DNA of 52,731 nt from Opitutaceae bacterium (GTDB taxonomy: Bacteria; Verrucomicrobiota; Verrucomicrobiia; Opitutales; Opitutaceae), in contig SYGN01000069.1 in the NCBI GenBank assembly GCA_005799525.1, positions 1 through 52,731 of the forward strand. The letters are read 5' to 3'. The position numbers and the translations under genes are program-made. This document shows, in pieces, positions 16,378-23,757 of this stretch (position 1 is its first letter; each line of letters starts with the position of its first letter). The notes beneath the pieces were generated by a model. It ran no database searches, was not told where the DNA came from, and was given only the letters and a program-made list of their open reading frames with translations.

Positions 16378-16397
16378 CGGCGCTTTCCCCAGCGCCG
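16378..16397. repeat. REP hairpin on the 3' side of the transposase gene
   Basis: CGGCGCT and AGCGCCG arms around a TTCCCC loop, in the context CGGAGCGGCGCTTTCCCCAG. It lies 79 bases beyond the stop of the RAYT gene. Confidence 0.7.
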
Positions 16398-16475
16398 TAT
16401 TCTCGCAGCAAACGAGCACCCCGCCGCGCCCCATTGCCCGGTCACTCCCCGTCCTCGCCCCTCGCGATCCGTCCA

Positions 16476-17117
16476 TCACAGAATCCCCTGCGCCAGCTCG
16501 CTCTCCCACAACAAATATTCCCCTTCTTTCAATCCGGCCTTCGCCGGATTTTTTCGTAGATACCGCACACACCGCGCAAAGTGCCCCGCATCGCGCACCA
16601 ACCGGTCAAAATAATCCCGCTGCCACAGATGCCCCGACGTCCCTCGCAGTGTATTAATCTGCCGCGCACTGAAAAGCTTCCAAGCATGCAGCATTTCCTC
16701 GAGTTCATGCCCCGCCATCAGCGTGAACAGTGCGTGCACGTGATTTGGCATGATCACCCAGGAAAACATCTGACAGCGCGTCCCCTCGAAAAAGCGTAGC
16801 GCCCCCGCCACAATCTCCGCACTCGCCGGCTTGCGCAGCACACACGCACCGTGACCCGCATCGAGCCACCGTTCGATCTCCGCCGTAAATCGGGAATGAT
16901 ACTCCCGCTCCACGTCCTCCGACCACGGAGTCGGATGCTGCCCCGACCACACGGCGCGCTCGCCGAGCCACGGGTCCATCAACGCCCGCGGCACCGCATC
17001 GCCCAACCTGAACGAAACGAAATACACTCCTCCTGCCTGCTGCCAGTGCGGCAGCCGATTCGCGCTAAACTCGATCTCCCGCCGCGGATCAAAAAACTGC
17101 ATCTCCTCCAATCGCAT
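16476..17117 (-). CDS. REP-associated tyrosine transposase (RAYT, Y1 HUH type)
   Basis: A 213-aa protein. ATG 17117 is preferred; a start at 17198 would run the coding sequence through a REP hairpin. Signature parts in order: LPHWQQAGGVYFVSFRLGD near the start, the HUH metal site MPNHVH (H126, H128), the likely nucleophile in QRDYFDR (Y169), and YLRKNPAKAGL near the end. This is the layout of RAYT/TnpA-REP enzymes, single-copy domesticated relatives of IS200 transposases that act on REP palindromes. Matching hairpins lie on both sides (16378-16397, 17140-17158, 17232-17251, 17271-17298). The coding region ends in a sequence that also forms a terminator-like hairpin for the opposite strand. 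Confidence 0.9.
   Translation of the reverse strand: MRLEEMQFFDPRREIEFSANRLPHWQQAGGVYFVSFRLGDAVPRALMDPWLGERAVWSGQHPTPWSEDVEREYHSRFTAEIERWLDAGHGACVLRKPASAEIVAGALRFFEGTRCQMFSWVIMPNHVHALFTLMAGHELEEMLHAWKLFSARQINTLRGTSGHLWQRDYFDRLVRDAGHFARCVRYLRKNPAKAGLKEGEYLLWESELAQGIL
16531..16555 (+). terminator. Possible intrinsic terminator of the MetE-like gene, inside the transposase gene
   Basis: Perfect 8-bp stem AATCCGGC / GCCGGATT with a CTTC loop, running into six T residues on the + strand. It would end transcripts of the MetE-like gene 170 bases upstream. On the - strand the same bases encode the conserved NPAKAG of the transposase, so the hairpin may partly reflect coding constraint. Confidence 0.45.
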
Positions 17118-17431
17118 CCGCCCCTTGAACTCCACAGAGCGGCGCTTTCCAAGCGCCGATTTTCGATCTGCTATTTTTAACCCTGCAATGGCCCCCACTA
17201 CTCCGCCCTCTCTTCACCCGCCCTGCCCCATCGGCGGTTAGGAAACCGCCGCTGCGTTTGCTCCCCCGACGGAGCCGCGCTTTCCCCAGCGCCGCTCCCA
17301 GCGGGCTCCCCTCCTTGGTGTCTCACTCGCCCTGAAACTTTCAGGAATGTTCATTTTGACTCCACCGCGCTCGCGGCGAGAGTTCCAGAATCTGTTTCCA
17401 AAGCGCCTAAGCACCGCACCATGCCCGTCCC
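17118..17431. repeat. REP cluster upstream of the transposase gene
   Basis: No gene is supported here. Three hairpins lie between the transposase start and the glycoside-hydrolase-like gene: a perfect 8-bp stem CGGCGCTT / AAGCGCCG with TCC loop (17140-17158), a perfect 8-bp stem CGGCGGTT / AACCGCCG with AGGA loop in the opposite sense (17232-17251), and GGAGCCGCGCT / AGCGCCGCTCC with one mismatch (17271-17298). The remaining bases have no recognised feature. Confidence 0.7.
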
Positions 17432-19804
17432 ATGACTGCCTCGTCCCTCCCCTTCCTCACGTCCATTTTCCATCCCGCCGCCGCCACCCCGGGTGAAATC
17501 ACTGCGGCCACCGAGCTCGCCCGCCTCACCGGTGCCTCCGTCGCCGCGACCGCGAGCGTCCCCCTTCGCGGTATCCTCGTCGCCCTCGCCTCGCGCAACC
17601 TCGTCGCCCGCATCCCTGCCGCCCCGGCCTCGCCATCCGTCTACGCTTCCTCCGAGCCCGCCTGGACCTGGATTCGCATGGCCGCATCCGACTCCGATTC
17701 CGCCGGAGCCACCGGGGAGATCATCGCCACCCACGGCGCCTTCCTCTTCGCCGCCGTTCGCCTGTTCACCAACGGCGTCGGCGCCTTCACCCGCGAGAAA
17801 CTCGCCGCCGGCATTCTCCTCCCCGCGTCGTTCGGCTGGCACCGTCCCCATTGGGACGCCTGCTACACCCAATACTGGCGCTCCGCCCGTGGCTTCGATC
17901 CCGAGCGCTACGTCGCCGCCCTCGCCGAAGCCGGTTTTACCCACTGCGAGGTCAACAGTCTCCAAGCGCACATGCCGCACGAGGATCTCGTCGCCCACGA
18001 ATACTACTCGCAGTTCTACACCTACGCCCCCGGCTTCAACCACTTCGTCGACACCGACCTCACCCGCGGCCTCTGGCCCGCCCTCTACCTCGACGCCAAC
18101 CTCAACCATCTCCGCAAACTCGCCGACCTCGGCCGCCGCTACGGCCTGAAACCCGGCGTGTGTATGTTCGAACCCCGCACGATGCCCGAGCGGTTCTTCC
18201 AAAAATATCCCACACTGCGCGGCGCCCGCGTCGACCACCCGTTCCGCTCGCGCCTCCCGCGTTTCACGATGGCGCAAGATCACCCCATCGTCCGTCGCCA
18301 TTACCGCGAAGCCCTCCAGAAACTCATCCGTGCCGTCCCCGATCTCGGCTACATGTCGCTCTGGACGAACGACAGCGGCGCTGGCTTCGAACACACCGCC
18401 TCCCTCTACGTCGGCCGCAACGGCGGCCCTTTTATGATCCGTGAGTGGCGCAACCACGACAAAGTCGCCGAAGCCGCCGGCCACGGCATCGCCCGGGTCC
18501 TCCGCAATCTCCAAGCCGGCGCCGCCGAGATTAACCCTCACTTCGACGTCATCCTCCGCATCGAACCCTTCAAAGTAGAGCACGACCACATCAAGTCTGG
18601 CATGGGTCGCCACGTCGGCTACGAAACCCCCTCGCTCCTCGTCCGCGGCTACTCTCTCCCGTATCCGCATCCCAAGTATCCCGAAAACTTCGGCGTCGCC
18701 GGCAGCATTTTCCAGAGCTGGATGGACCCCGCCGAAAAGCCGGCCCTCGCCGAGTCGCGCGCCCAGGGCATCGAGCCCGTCCTCCACTACTCCGCCTGCG
18801 GCGTGATGAATCACGAGCCGCTCATCGGCCTCCCGTTCCCGCGCCTCCTCCACGCCAAACTCACATCCGCCGCCGCGACCGGCCTCACGCGCCTGTCCGC
18901 CCTCGGCGGCCTCGCTCACCCCACCGCCACCCCCTACTGGCCCAATATCGCCGCAATCTCCGCCGCCCAATTCGTCCCCGGCCGCCCCATCGACGACGTC
19001 CTCCGCGACTACGCCTCCCGCCTCGTCGGCCCCTCCGCCGCCCCCACCCTGACCCAAGCGTGGTGCGATTTCGAAGACGCCCTCGTCTGGCAACCTCTCG
19101 TCCCGCTCTTCTGCGTTTTCGGCTTCTGCTGGCAACGCACGTGGGACCGTCCGTTCGTCCCCGACCTCGAAGCCGTTCCCGCCGCCGAACGCGACTACTA
19201 CGAGCGCCACGGCTGCTTCCAGTTCAACAATCCCAGCCTCACCGACCTCGGCAAAGACGTCCTCTTCGATCTCATCACGCGCGAGTCCGGCGCGAAGATG
19301 GCCGCCGACATGGACCGCGAACTCCTCCCGCGCGTGCGCGCCGTGCTCGCCTTCCTCGCAACCCAACTCGCCGCTGCCCCCGCCCACTCCGCCGCCGTCG
19401 CCGTCTTCACCGACCTCCGCGACCGCGTCCGCGCCTACCTCCACTGGAGCACAACTCTCCGCAATGTCTGCGCTTGGTGTGAACACGTCTACGGCTACCT
19501 CGACCCCTCCGCCAACGACGCCACGCGCACCACCTGTTCTCAAAAACTCCAAGCCGCGATCGACCTCGAACTCGCCAACACCCGCGGACTCCTCGAACTC
19601 ATGGAGACCACCGCCACCGAGTTCATGGTCGTCTCCTCCGTCGCCGAAAATACCTTCTTCTACGGCGAAAACCTCGCCAATCACCTCCGCACCAAAATCC
19701 GTCTCACGGAAAAATATCGGCACCACCAGCCCCGTATCGACCGCCACATTATGTGGCGCCCCGCCCTCGGCACCGTCTGGCCCGAAGGTTGGTCCGCGAC
19801 CTGA
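17432..19804 (+). CDS. Large glycoside-hydrolase-like TIM-barrel protein
   Basis: A 790-aa protein without a signal peptide, so probably cytoplasmic. Residues 1-120 form an alpha/beta domain like the one preceding the barrel in families GH20, GH67, GH84 and GH115. A barrel-like central region follows, with FGWHRPHWDACYTQYWRSA, GLKPGVCMFEPR and YMSLWTNDSGAGFEH, then an all-helical C-terminal region of about 250 aa. The asparagine/aspartate pair in WTNDSGAG and the HCEV region could line the active site, but I cannot assign catalytic residues. It heads a run of + strand genes (dioxygenase, diiron protein, oxidoreductase, mutarotase-like), so action on a carbohydrate is a fair inference. I do not recognise the exact family. 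Confidence 0.65.
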   Translation: MTASSLPFLTSIFHPAAATPGEITAATELARLTGASVAATASVPLRGILVALASRNLVARIPAAPASPSVYASSEPAWTWIRMAASDSDSAGATGEIIATHGAFLFAAVRLFTNGVGAFTREKLAAGILLPASFGWHRPHWDACYTQYWRSARGFDPERYVAALAEAGFTHCEVNSLQAHMPHEDLVAHEYYSQFYTYAPGFNHFVDTDLTRGLWPALYLDANLNHLRKLADLGRRYGLKPGVCMFEPRTMPERFFQKYPTLRGARVDHPFRSRLPRFTMAQDHPIVRRHYREALQKLIRAVPDLGYMSLWTNDSGAGFEHTASLYVGRNGGPFMIREWRNHDKVAEAAGHGIARVLRNLQAGAAEINPHFDVILRIEPFKVEHDHIKSGMGRHVGYETPSLLVRGYSLPYPHPKYPENFGVAGSIFQSWMDPAEKPALAESRAQGIEPVLHYSACGVMNHEPLIGLPFPRLLHAKLTSAAATGLTRLSALGGLAHPTATPYWPNIAAISAAQFVPGRPIDDVLRDYASRLVGPSAAPTLTQAWCDFEDALVWQPLVPLFCVFGFCWQRTWDRPFVPDLEAVPAAERDYYERHGCFQFNNPSLTDLGKDVLFDLITRESGAKMAADMDRELLPRVRAVLAFLATQLAAAPAHSAAVAVFTDLRDRVRAYLHWSTTLRNVCAWCEHVYGYLDPSANDATRTTCSQKLQAAIDLELANTRGLLELMETTATEFMVVSSVAENTFFYGENLANHLRTKIRLTEKYRHHQPRIDRHIMWRPALGTVWPEGWSAT

Positions 19805-19817
19805 CCTCCGAACGGTG

Positions 19818-19837
19818 CGGCCGTTTCCCAACCGCCG
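19818..19837. repeat. REP hairpin after the GH-like gene
   Basis: CGGCCGTT and AACCGCCG arms (one mismatch) around TCCC, 13 bases after the stop codon, in the same GAACGG context as the copy at 21033-21050. Confidence 0.5.
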
Positions 19838-19880
19838 ACCCTCAACCCTCCCAAACCACAAGCATCCCTTCTCCCCAGAG

Positions 19881-19930
19881 CCATCAGTCATTAGACATTA
19901 GTCATTGGTCATTAGTCATTCTCCTTGTCC
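19881..19930. repeat. CATTAGT/CATTGGT heptamer repeat
   Basis: Tandem near-copies of a 7-base unit (CATTAGACATTAGTCATTGG and on) up to five bases before the dioxygenase start. A sister TTGGTCC version occurs at 45307-45330 and 46621-46671. Confidence 0.6.
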
Positions 19931-19934
19931 TCCC

Positions 19935-20870
19935 ATGAGCACCGCCACCGTCCTCCCGCAAATCTACTCCTTCGGCCACGCCCTCGATATGGACGACGAC
20001 AAGATCGGCCTCTTGCGCGACTCCTCCGACGCCGCCGAGAACGTCCCCGAACTCCGCCGCCGCTTCGCCACCGACGGCTATCTCTATATGAAGGGCTACC
20101 TCGACCGCGACGAAGTCCTCGCCGCCCGCGCCACGCTCACCGCCGGCCTCGCCGCCGCCGGCGTCCTCGACCCCGCGCATCCGACCATCGACGGCGTTTG
20201 CCAACCCGGGGCCGGTTACGTCTTCAAGCCCGAACTCACCCACAACAACCCCGCCGTCCAAAACCTCCTCTACTCCGGCCGCCTCCCCGAGTTCTACCGC
20301 CAGTTCTACGGCGAAGAAATCCGCCACTACGATTTTACCTGGCTCCGTGCCATCGGACCCGGCAAAGGCACCAACCCCCACTGCGACCTTCCCTACATGG
20401 GCCGCGGCACCCACGGCCATATGACGTGCTGGCTCCCCTACGGCGAAATCTCCTTCGAACTCGGTGGCCTCATGGTCCTCGAAGGTTCGCACCACCGCAT
20501 GGATCTCCTCGAAAACTACATCTACCGCGACGTCGACTCCTACTGCGCCAACAAACCCGAGCAGGTCAAAAATGCCACGAACGGTGCCAAAGGCTTCGGC
20601 TGGACCTTCAGCGGCACCCTCTCCCACAACCCGCCCGTCCTCCGCAATAAATTCAACTGCCGCTGGCTCACCACCGAGTTCCAACCCGGCGATTTCATCA
20701 CCTTCTCGATGTTCCTCGTCCACGCCTCCCTCGACAATCGCACCGAAAATCGCTTCCGCATTTCCAGCGACGCCCGGTACCAGCGCGCCAGCGAACCCAT
20801 CGACGACCGCTGGATCGGCCTGAATCCCCCCGGCCACACCACTGCCGGAAAAAAGGGCCGCATCTGCTAA
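19935..20870 (+). CDS. Phytanoyl-CoA dioxygenase-family Fe(II)/2-oxoglutarate oxygenase
   Basis: A 311-aa protein from ATG 19935; the in-frame start at 19905 lies in a heptamer repeat. The iron site can be traced: PHCDLPYM gives H149 and D151, FLVHASLDN gives the distal H263, and the arginine in FRISSDARYQ would bind 2-oxoglutarate. PhyH-family enzymes hydroxylate or oxidatively demethylate small molecules. The region ELGGLMVLEGSHH is also typical (the GxLxVxPGSH-like turn). It follows a GH-like gene and precedes a diiron protein gene in the same direction, so it may oxidise a sugar-derived or methylated compound in one pathway. No membrane segment or signal peptide is seen. Confidence 0.85.
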   Translation: MSTATVLPQIYSFGHALDMDDDKIGLLRDSSDAAENVPELRRRFATDGYLYMKGYLDRDEVLAARATLTAGLAAAGVLDPAHPTIDGVCQPGAGYVFKPELTHNNPAVQNLLYSGRLPEFYRQFYGEEIRHYDFTWLRAIGPGKGTNPHCDLPYMGRGTHGHMTCWLPYGEISFELGGLMVLEGSHHRMDLLENYIYRDVDSYCANKPEQVKNATNGAKGFGWTFSGTLSHNPPVLRNKFNCRWLTTEFQPGDFITFSMFLVHASLDNRTENRFRISSDARYQRASEPIDDRWIGLNPPGHTTAGKKGRIC

Positions 20871-20872
20871 AC

Positions 20873-20990
20873 GCTTTCTCTTTCCTCTTCGGCTTTCCCT
20901 TCGTCAGGTCCCGGCCATCCCACCTCGCCGCCCTCCGACGTCCAGCATTCGAGCGAAAGATTAAGAAAAAGAGGCCAGAGAAAGATCAGC
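20873..20990. repeat. CTTTCTC/TTCGTCAGG inverted element
   Basis: The left end reads CTTTCTCTTTCCTCTT and continues to TTCGTCAGG. The right end reads AGAAAAAGAGGCCAGAGAAA, roughly complementary to the left. It fills the gap between the dioxygenase and diiron genes. Same family as 14146-14217 and 23643-23735. Confidence 0.6.
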
Positions 20991-20998
20991 ATCACCCC

Positions 20999-22432
20999 AT
21001 GGTCGCGCCAATCCCCACCTTCGAACGGAGCGACGGTTTCCAACCGCCGTCCACGCCCAAGCCCGCGTTCGCACCCACGCCCGCCCCCACCGGCCGGCTC
21101 GCCGCCGTGCAGGAAATGGCCCGCTGGTTGCGCCTCCTCTTCGAAACCGAGCGCGAGTTCGTCCGCACCGCCACCACGCTCATCTACCGCGTCGGTGAGC
21201 CCGAGCTGAAGTATCTCCTTTGCCAGCACGTGTGGGAGGCCGCCAGCCACGCCCGCTTTCTCCGCGAGCGCGGACGCGAGCTCAGTGGCTTTGGTGCCAC
21301 CGACGATGTCCGCCCGTCGCTTCGCCAACTTTTCAACGAAGCCGTCATGCCCGCCGATGCCACCGTCGCGCTCGCCGGTTTCTACCGCGTCATCAAGCCA
21401 GCCCTCCACGACGCCTACCGCCACTACCTCACCGCGACGCACCACCTCGCCGACTGGCCCTCCCGCAAACTCGTCGAAGAATTCCTTGCCGACGAAACCC
21501 GCCACGCCGCCGAAATCGTCCCCTATCTCCCCGTAGCGGCGAGCGCCAGCGAGCCGACCTCCGCGTCCCCCGTAGCCGCGAGCGTGAGCGAGTGGTCAGC
21601 CCACCTCACCACCCTCCTCGCCTCCCACGGCGGCCTCCACTCCCCTTCTCCCCCTCTCTCCACCACCCCCTCTCCCCCTCTCCCTCTCTCTCCTGCTTCC
21701 GCCCCGCCGCTCCTCTCCGCTACCCGCTTCTACACCCACCCGCCGACTCCGAACCGCGGCCGCTTTCCCACGTGCTCCAGCGTCTTTAGCGACGACCCTG
21801 CGGAAACCCCCATCGTCCGCGCGTGGCTCATCGACCCCACCACCGATGCCCGCGTCATCCGCATTATGGTCTATGTCTGGCTCATGATGGAACTCGACGC
21901 CGTCGACTACCTCGCGACCGTTTTCTACGACACCCCGCACGCGCCGTTCGATCTCCACCACGATCTCGCCCGCCACCTCTGGGATGAGTCCCGCCACAGT
22001 CAGTTCGGCTACCGCCAACTCCCGCGCCTCGGCGTCGATCTCCTGACCCTCGAGCACTCACTCGATCTTTACACCATCCTCGTACAGATGACGCCGTCCG
22101 AACGCTACGCCATGATGACCATGGAATTTGAGGCCAACAGTTTTCCCACCAAAGCCCACGTCATGGACCGTGTCCGCGAGCTCAATGACTTCGAGGCCGA
22201 CACCCTCCTCGCCTTCGACCGCAACGATGAACAGAACCACGTTCGCTCCGGCCACCGCTGGCTCCCCGGAATGATGGCTCTCTTCGGCGAGACCCGCAGC
22301 CCCGAGGAATTCGTCGCCGCCACCCGCGCCCGTTTCGCCGGGCTTGCGAAAACCTACGGCGGCATCACCCCTCACAGCCTGCCCGCCCATCAGCGCCTCA
22401 CCGGCGAAAAAATCCTCCGCCTGATCAAGTAG
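20999..22432 (+). CDS. Ferritin-like diiron protein with in-frame repeat insertions
   Basis: A 477-aa all-helical protein; ATG 20999 gives the full ORF, but ATG 21116 is a sound alternative. The first 35 residues are proline-rich and coded partly by a REP hairpin (21033-21050), so they may not belong to the protein. Carboxylate/histidine pairs of the ferritin-like type occur twice: WEAASHARFL with DETRHAAEIV in the first half, and WDESRHSQFGY in the second. The linker between halves (about residues 178-250) is coded by two copies of a GTAGC-type repeat and a CCCTCTC tract. The family reaction is unknown to me; diiron proteins of this shape include oxygenases and oxidases. It lies between a dioxygenase gene and a Gfo/Idh/MocA gene. 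Confidence 0.65.
   Translation: MVAPIPTFERSDGFQPPSTPKPAFAPTPAPTGRLAAVQEMARWLRLLFETEREFVRTATTLIYRVGEPELKYLLCQHVWEAASHARFLRERGRELSGFGATDDVRPSLRQLFNEAVMPADATVALAGFYRVIKPALHDAYRHYLTATHHLADWPSRKLVEEFLADETRHAAEIVPYLPVAASASEPTSASPVAASVSEWSAHLTTLLASHGGLHSPSPPLSTTPSPPLPLSPASAPPLLSATRFYTHPPTPNRGRFPTCSSVFSDDPAETPIVRAWLIDPTTDARVIRIMVYVWLMMELDAVDYLATVFYDTPHAPFDLHHDLARHLWDESRHSQFGYRQLPRLGVDLLTLEHSLDLYTILVQMTPSERYAMMTMEFEANSFPTKAHVMDRVRELNDFEADTLLAFDRNDEQNHVRSGHRWLPGMMALFGETRSPEEFVAATRARFAGLAKTYGGITPHSLPAHQRLTGEKILRLIK
21033..21050. repeat. REP hairpin in the 5' end of the diiron gene
   Basis: ACGGTT TCC AACCGCCGT, in the same GAACGGAGCGACGG context as the REPs near the transposase gene. It lies within the first 18 codons of the longest reading of the diiron gene. 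Confidence 0.55.
21531..21595. repeat. Two GTAGCGGCGAGCG-type repeats inside the diiron gene
   Basis: CGTAGCGGCGAGCGCCAGCG at 21532 and CGTAGCCGCGAGCGTGAGCG at 21571 are near-copies about 39 bases apart, both read in frame (VAASASEP and VAASVSEW). A related unit lies in the intergenic region at 15115-15137. Confidence 0.65.
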
Positions 22433-22450
22433 GTCGGACTTCAGTCCGCC
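22432..22450. repeat. REP hairpin at the stop of the diiron gene
   Basis: GGTCGGACT TC AGTCCGCC: a short hairpin starting on the last base of the stop codon. No T tract follows, so it is classed as a REP. Confidence 0.5.
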
Positions 22451-22492
22451 TTCCACGGCCCCGCCATTTTTATTTTTTCCGTCGTCCCCACC

Positions 22493-23632
22493 ATGCCACC
22501 CGCTCCCGCCAAAACCTACCGCGCTCTCCTCGTTGGCACCGGCGGTATCGGCGACGCCCATGTGCGCGCTGTCGAGGCCACCCAGGGCCGCGTGGAACTC
22601 GTCGCCGCCGTCGACCTCGACGCCGCCCGCGTCAAAGCCTTCTGCGAGCGCCATCGCATTCCGTCCGCGCTCACCGACTACCCGACCGCTCTGCGCGAGG
22701 TGCAGCCCGATCTCGTCTTCATCGCCGCCCCGCCCTCCCTCCACCGCCACATGAGCATTGCCGCCATGGAAGCCGGCGCGTGGGTCCTCTGCGAAAAACC
22801 TTTCTGCGGCTCCCTCGCCGAGCTCGACGCTATCGAAGCCGCAGAAAAACGCACCGGCCGCTACTCCGCCTGCGTCTTCCAAATGCGCTTCGCGTCCTCC
22901 ACCGCGCACGTCCGATCCCTCGCCAACGACGGCCAACTCGGCCGCCCCCTCGTGGCCGTCTGCAACACCCTTTGGTTCCGCGATGCCTCCTACTACTCCA
23001 CCCCGTGGCGCGGCAAATGGTCCGGCGACCTCGGCGGTCCCACGATGGCTCTCGGTATCCACGCCATGGATCATCTGCTCCATCTCCTCGGCGATTGGTC
23101 CGAGATCCAAGCCGTCGCCGCGACCCTCGACCGCGACATCGAAGTCGAAGACGTCTCCGTGGCCATCGTCACATTCGCCAACGGCGCCGTCGCTTCCATC
23201 GTCAATAGCGCCCTCAGCCCACGCCAGGAAACCTACATCCGCCTCGACTACCAAAAAGCCACCGTCGAGCTCACTCACCTTTATAGCCACACCCGCGACA
23301 ACTGGCGCTTCACCCTCTCGCCCTCCGCGCAAGAAGAGGGCAATTCCCTCTCCCAAGCCTGGCAAAGTTTCCCACCCGACGTCGGCTCCACCCACGCCGC
23401 GCAACTCGCCGCCTTCGTCTCTGACATGGACTCCGGACGCCGCCCCCTCACCTCTGGCGACGACGCCCGCCGCACGCTCGAACTCCTCACCGCCCTCTAC
23501 AAATCCGCCTTCACCGGCGAAATCGTCCGCCGCGGTTCCATTCTCCCCAGCGATCCTTTCTACACGTCCCTCCACGGCGGCCGCTCCCTAAAAAATAGCC
23601 ACCACCTCCAACCGTATCCCCGAGTGAACTGA
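22493..23632 (+). CDS. Gfo/Idh/MocA-family oxidoreductase
   Basis: A 379-aa protein. The N-terminal Rossmann domain has LLVGTGGIGDAH, and the family EKP motif is CEKPFCG near residue 100. The C-terminal alpha/beta domain has GIHAMDHLLHLLG, which carries the usual active-site histidine and aspartate. Members oxidise or reduce a sugar hydroxyl with NAD(P); many in Verrucomicrobiota oxidise C3 of hexosides. There is no signal peptide, so it should be cytoplasmic, unlike the Tat-exported relative at 41169-42644. It follows the dioxygenase and diiron genes in the same direction and precedes a mutarotase-like gene, a set that fits a sugar catabolic pathway. The residues after about 350 are unlike the family and may be disordered. 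Confidence 0.85.
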   Translation: MPPAPAKTYRALLVGTGGIGDAHVRAVEATQGRVELVAAVDLDAARVKAFCERHRIPSALTDYPTALREVQPDLVFIAAPPSLHRHMSIAAMEAGAWVLCEKPFCGSLAELDAIEAAEKRTGRYSACVFQMRFASSTAHVRSLANDGQLGRPLVAVCNTLWFRDASYYSTPWRGKWSGDLGGPTMALGIHAMDHLLHLLGDWSEIQAVAATLDRDIEVEDVSVAIVTFANGAVASIVNSALSPRQETYIRLDYQKATVELTHLYSHTRDNWRFTLSPSAQEEGNSLSQAWQSFPPDVGSTHAAQLAAFVSDMDSGRRPLTSGDDARRTLELLTALYKSAFTGEIVRRGSILPSDPFYTSLHGGRSLKNSHHLQPYPRVN

Positions 23633-23642
23633 CTCCCGCCCC

Positions 23643-23735
23643 CCTCTTTCTCTTTCCTCTTTATCGTTCTCTTTCGTCAGGAATGTCCCTCCGCGGGAAA
23701 AAAAGATTAAGCGAAAGTGGGAAAAGCAAGATCGA
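23643..23735. repeat. CTTTCTC/TTCGTCAGG inverted element, third copy
   Basis: TTTCTCTTTCCTCTTTATCG at the left, TTTCGTCAGG in the middle and a purine-rich right end (AGATTAAGCGAAAGTGGGAA). It lies between the oxidoreductase and mutarotase-like genes and overlaps the upstream extension of the latter's reading frame, which is why that extension is not taken as coding. Confidence 0.6.
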
Positions 23736-23757
23736 GCTCCTCTTCCCCTCTGCCCCC

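Noticed and set aside
17351-19891. An 846-codon open frame on the - strand, and similar long antisense frames elsewhere (for example 1947-3464 and 22058-23575).
   Set aside because: They lie opposite genes with clear domain motifs, are rich in Gly, Glu, Ala and Val, and show no motif of their own; they follow from high GC and C-ending codons on the other strand.
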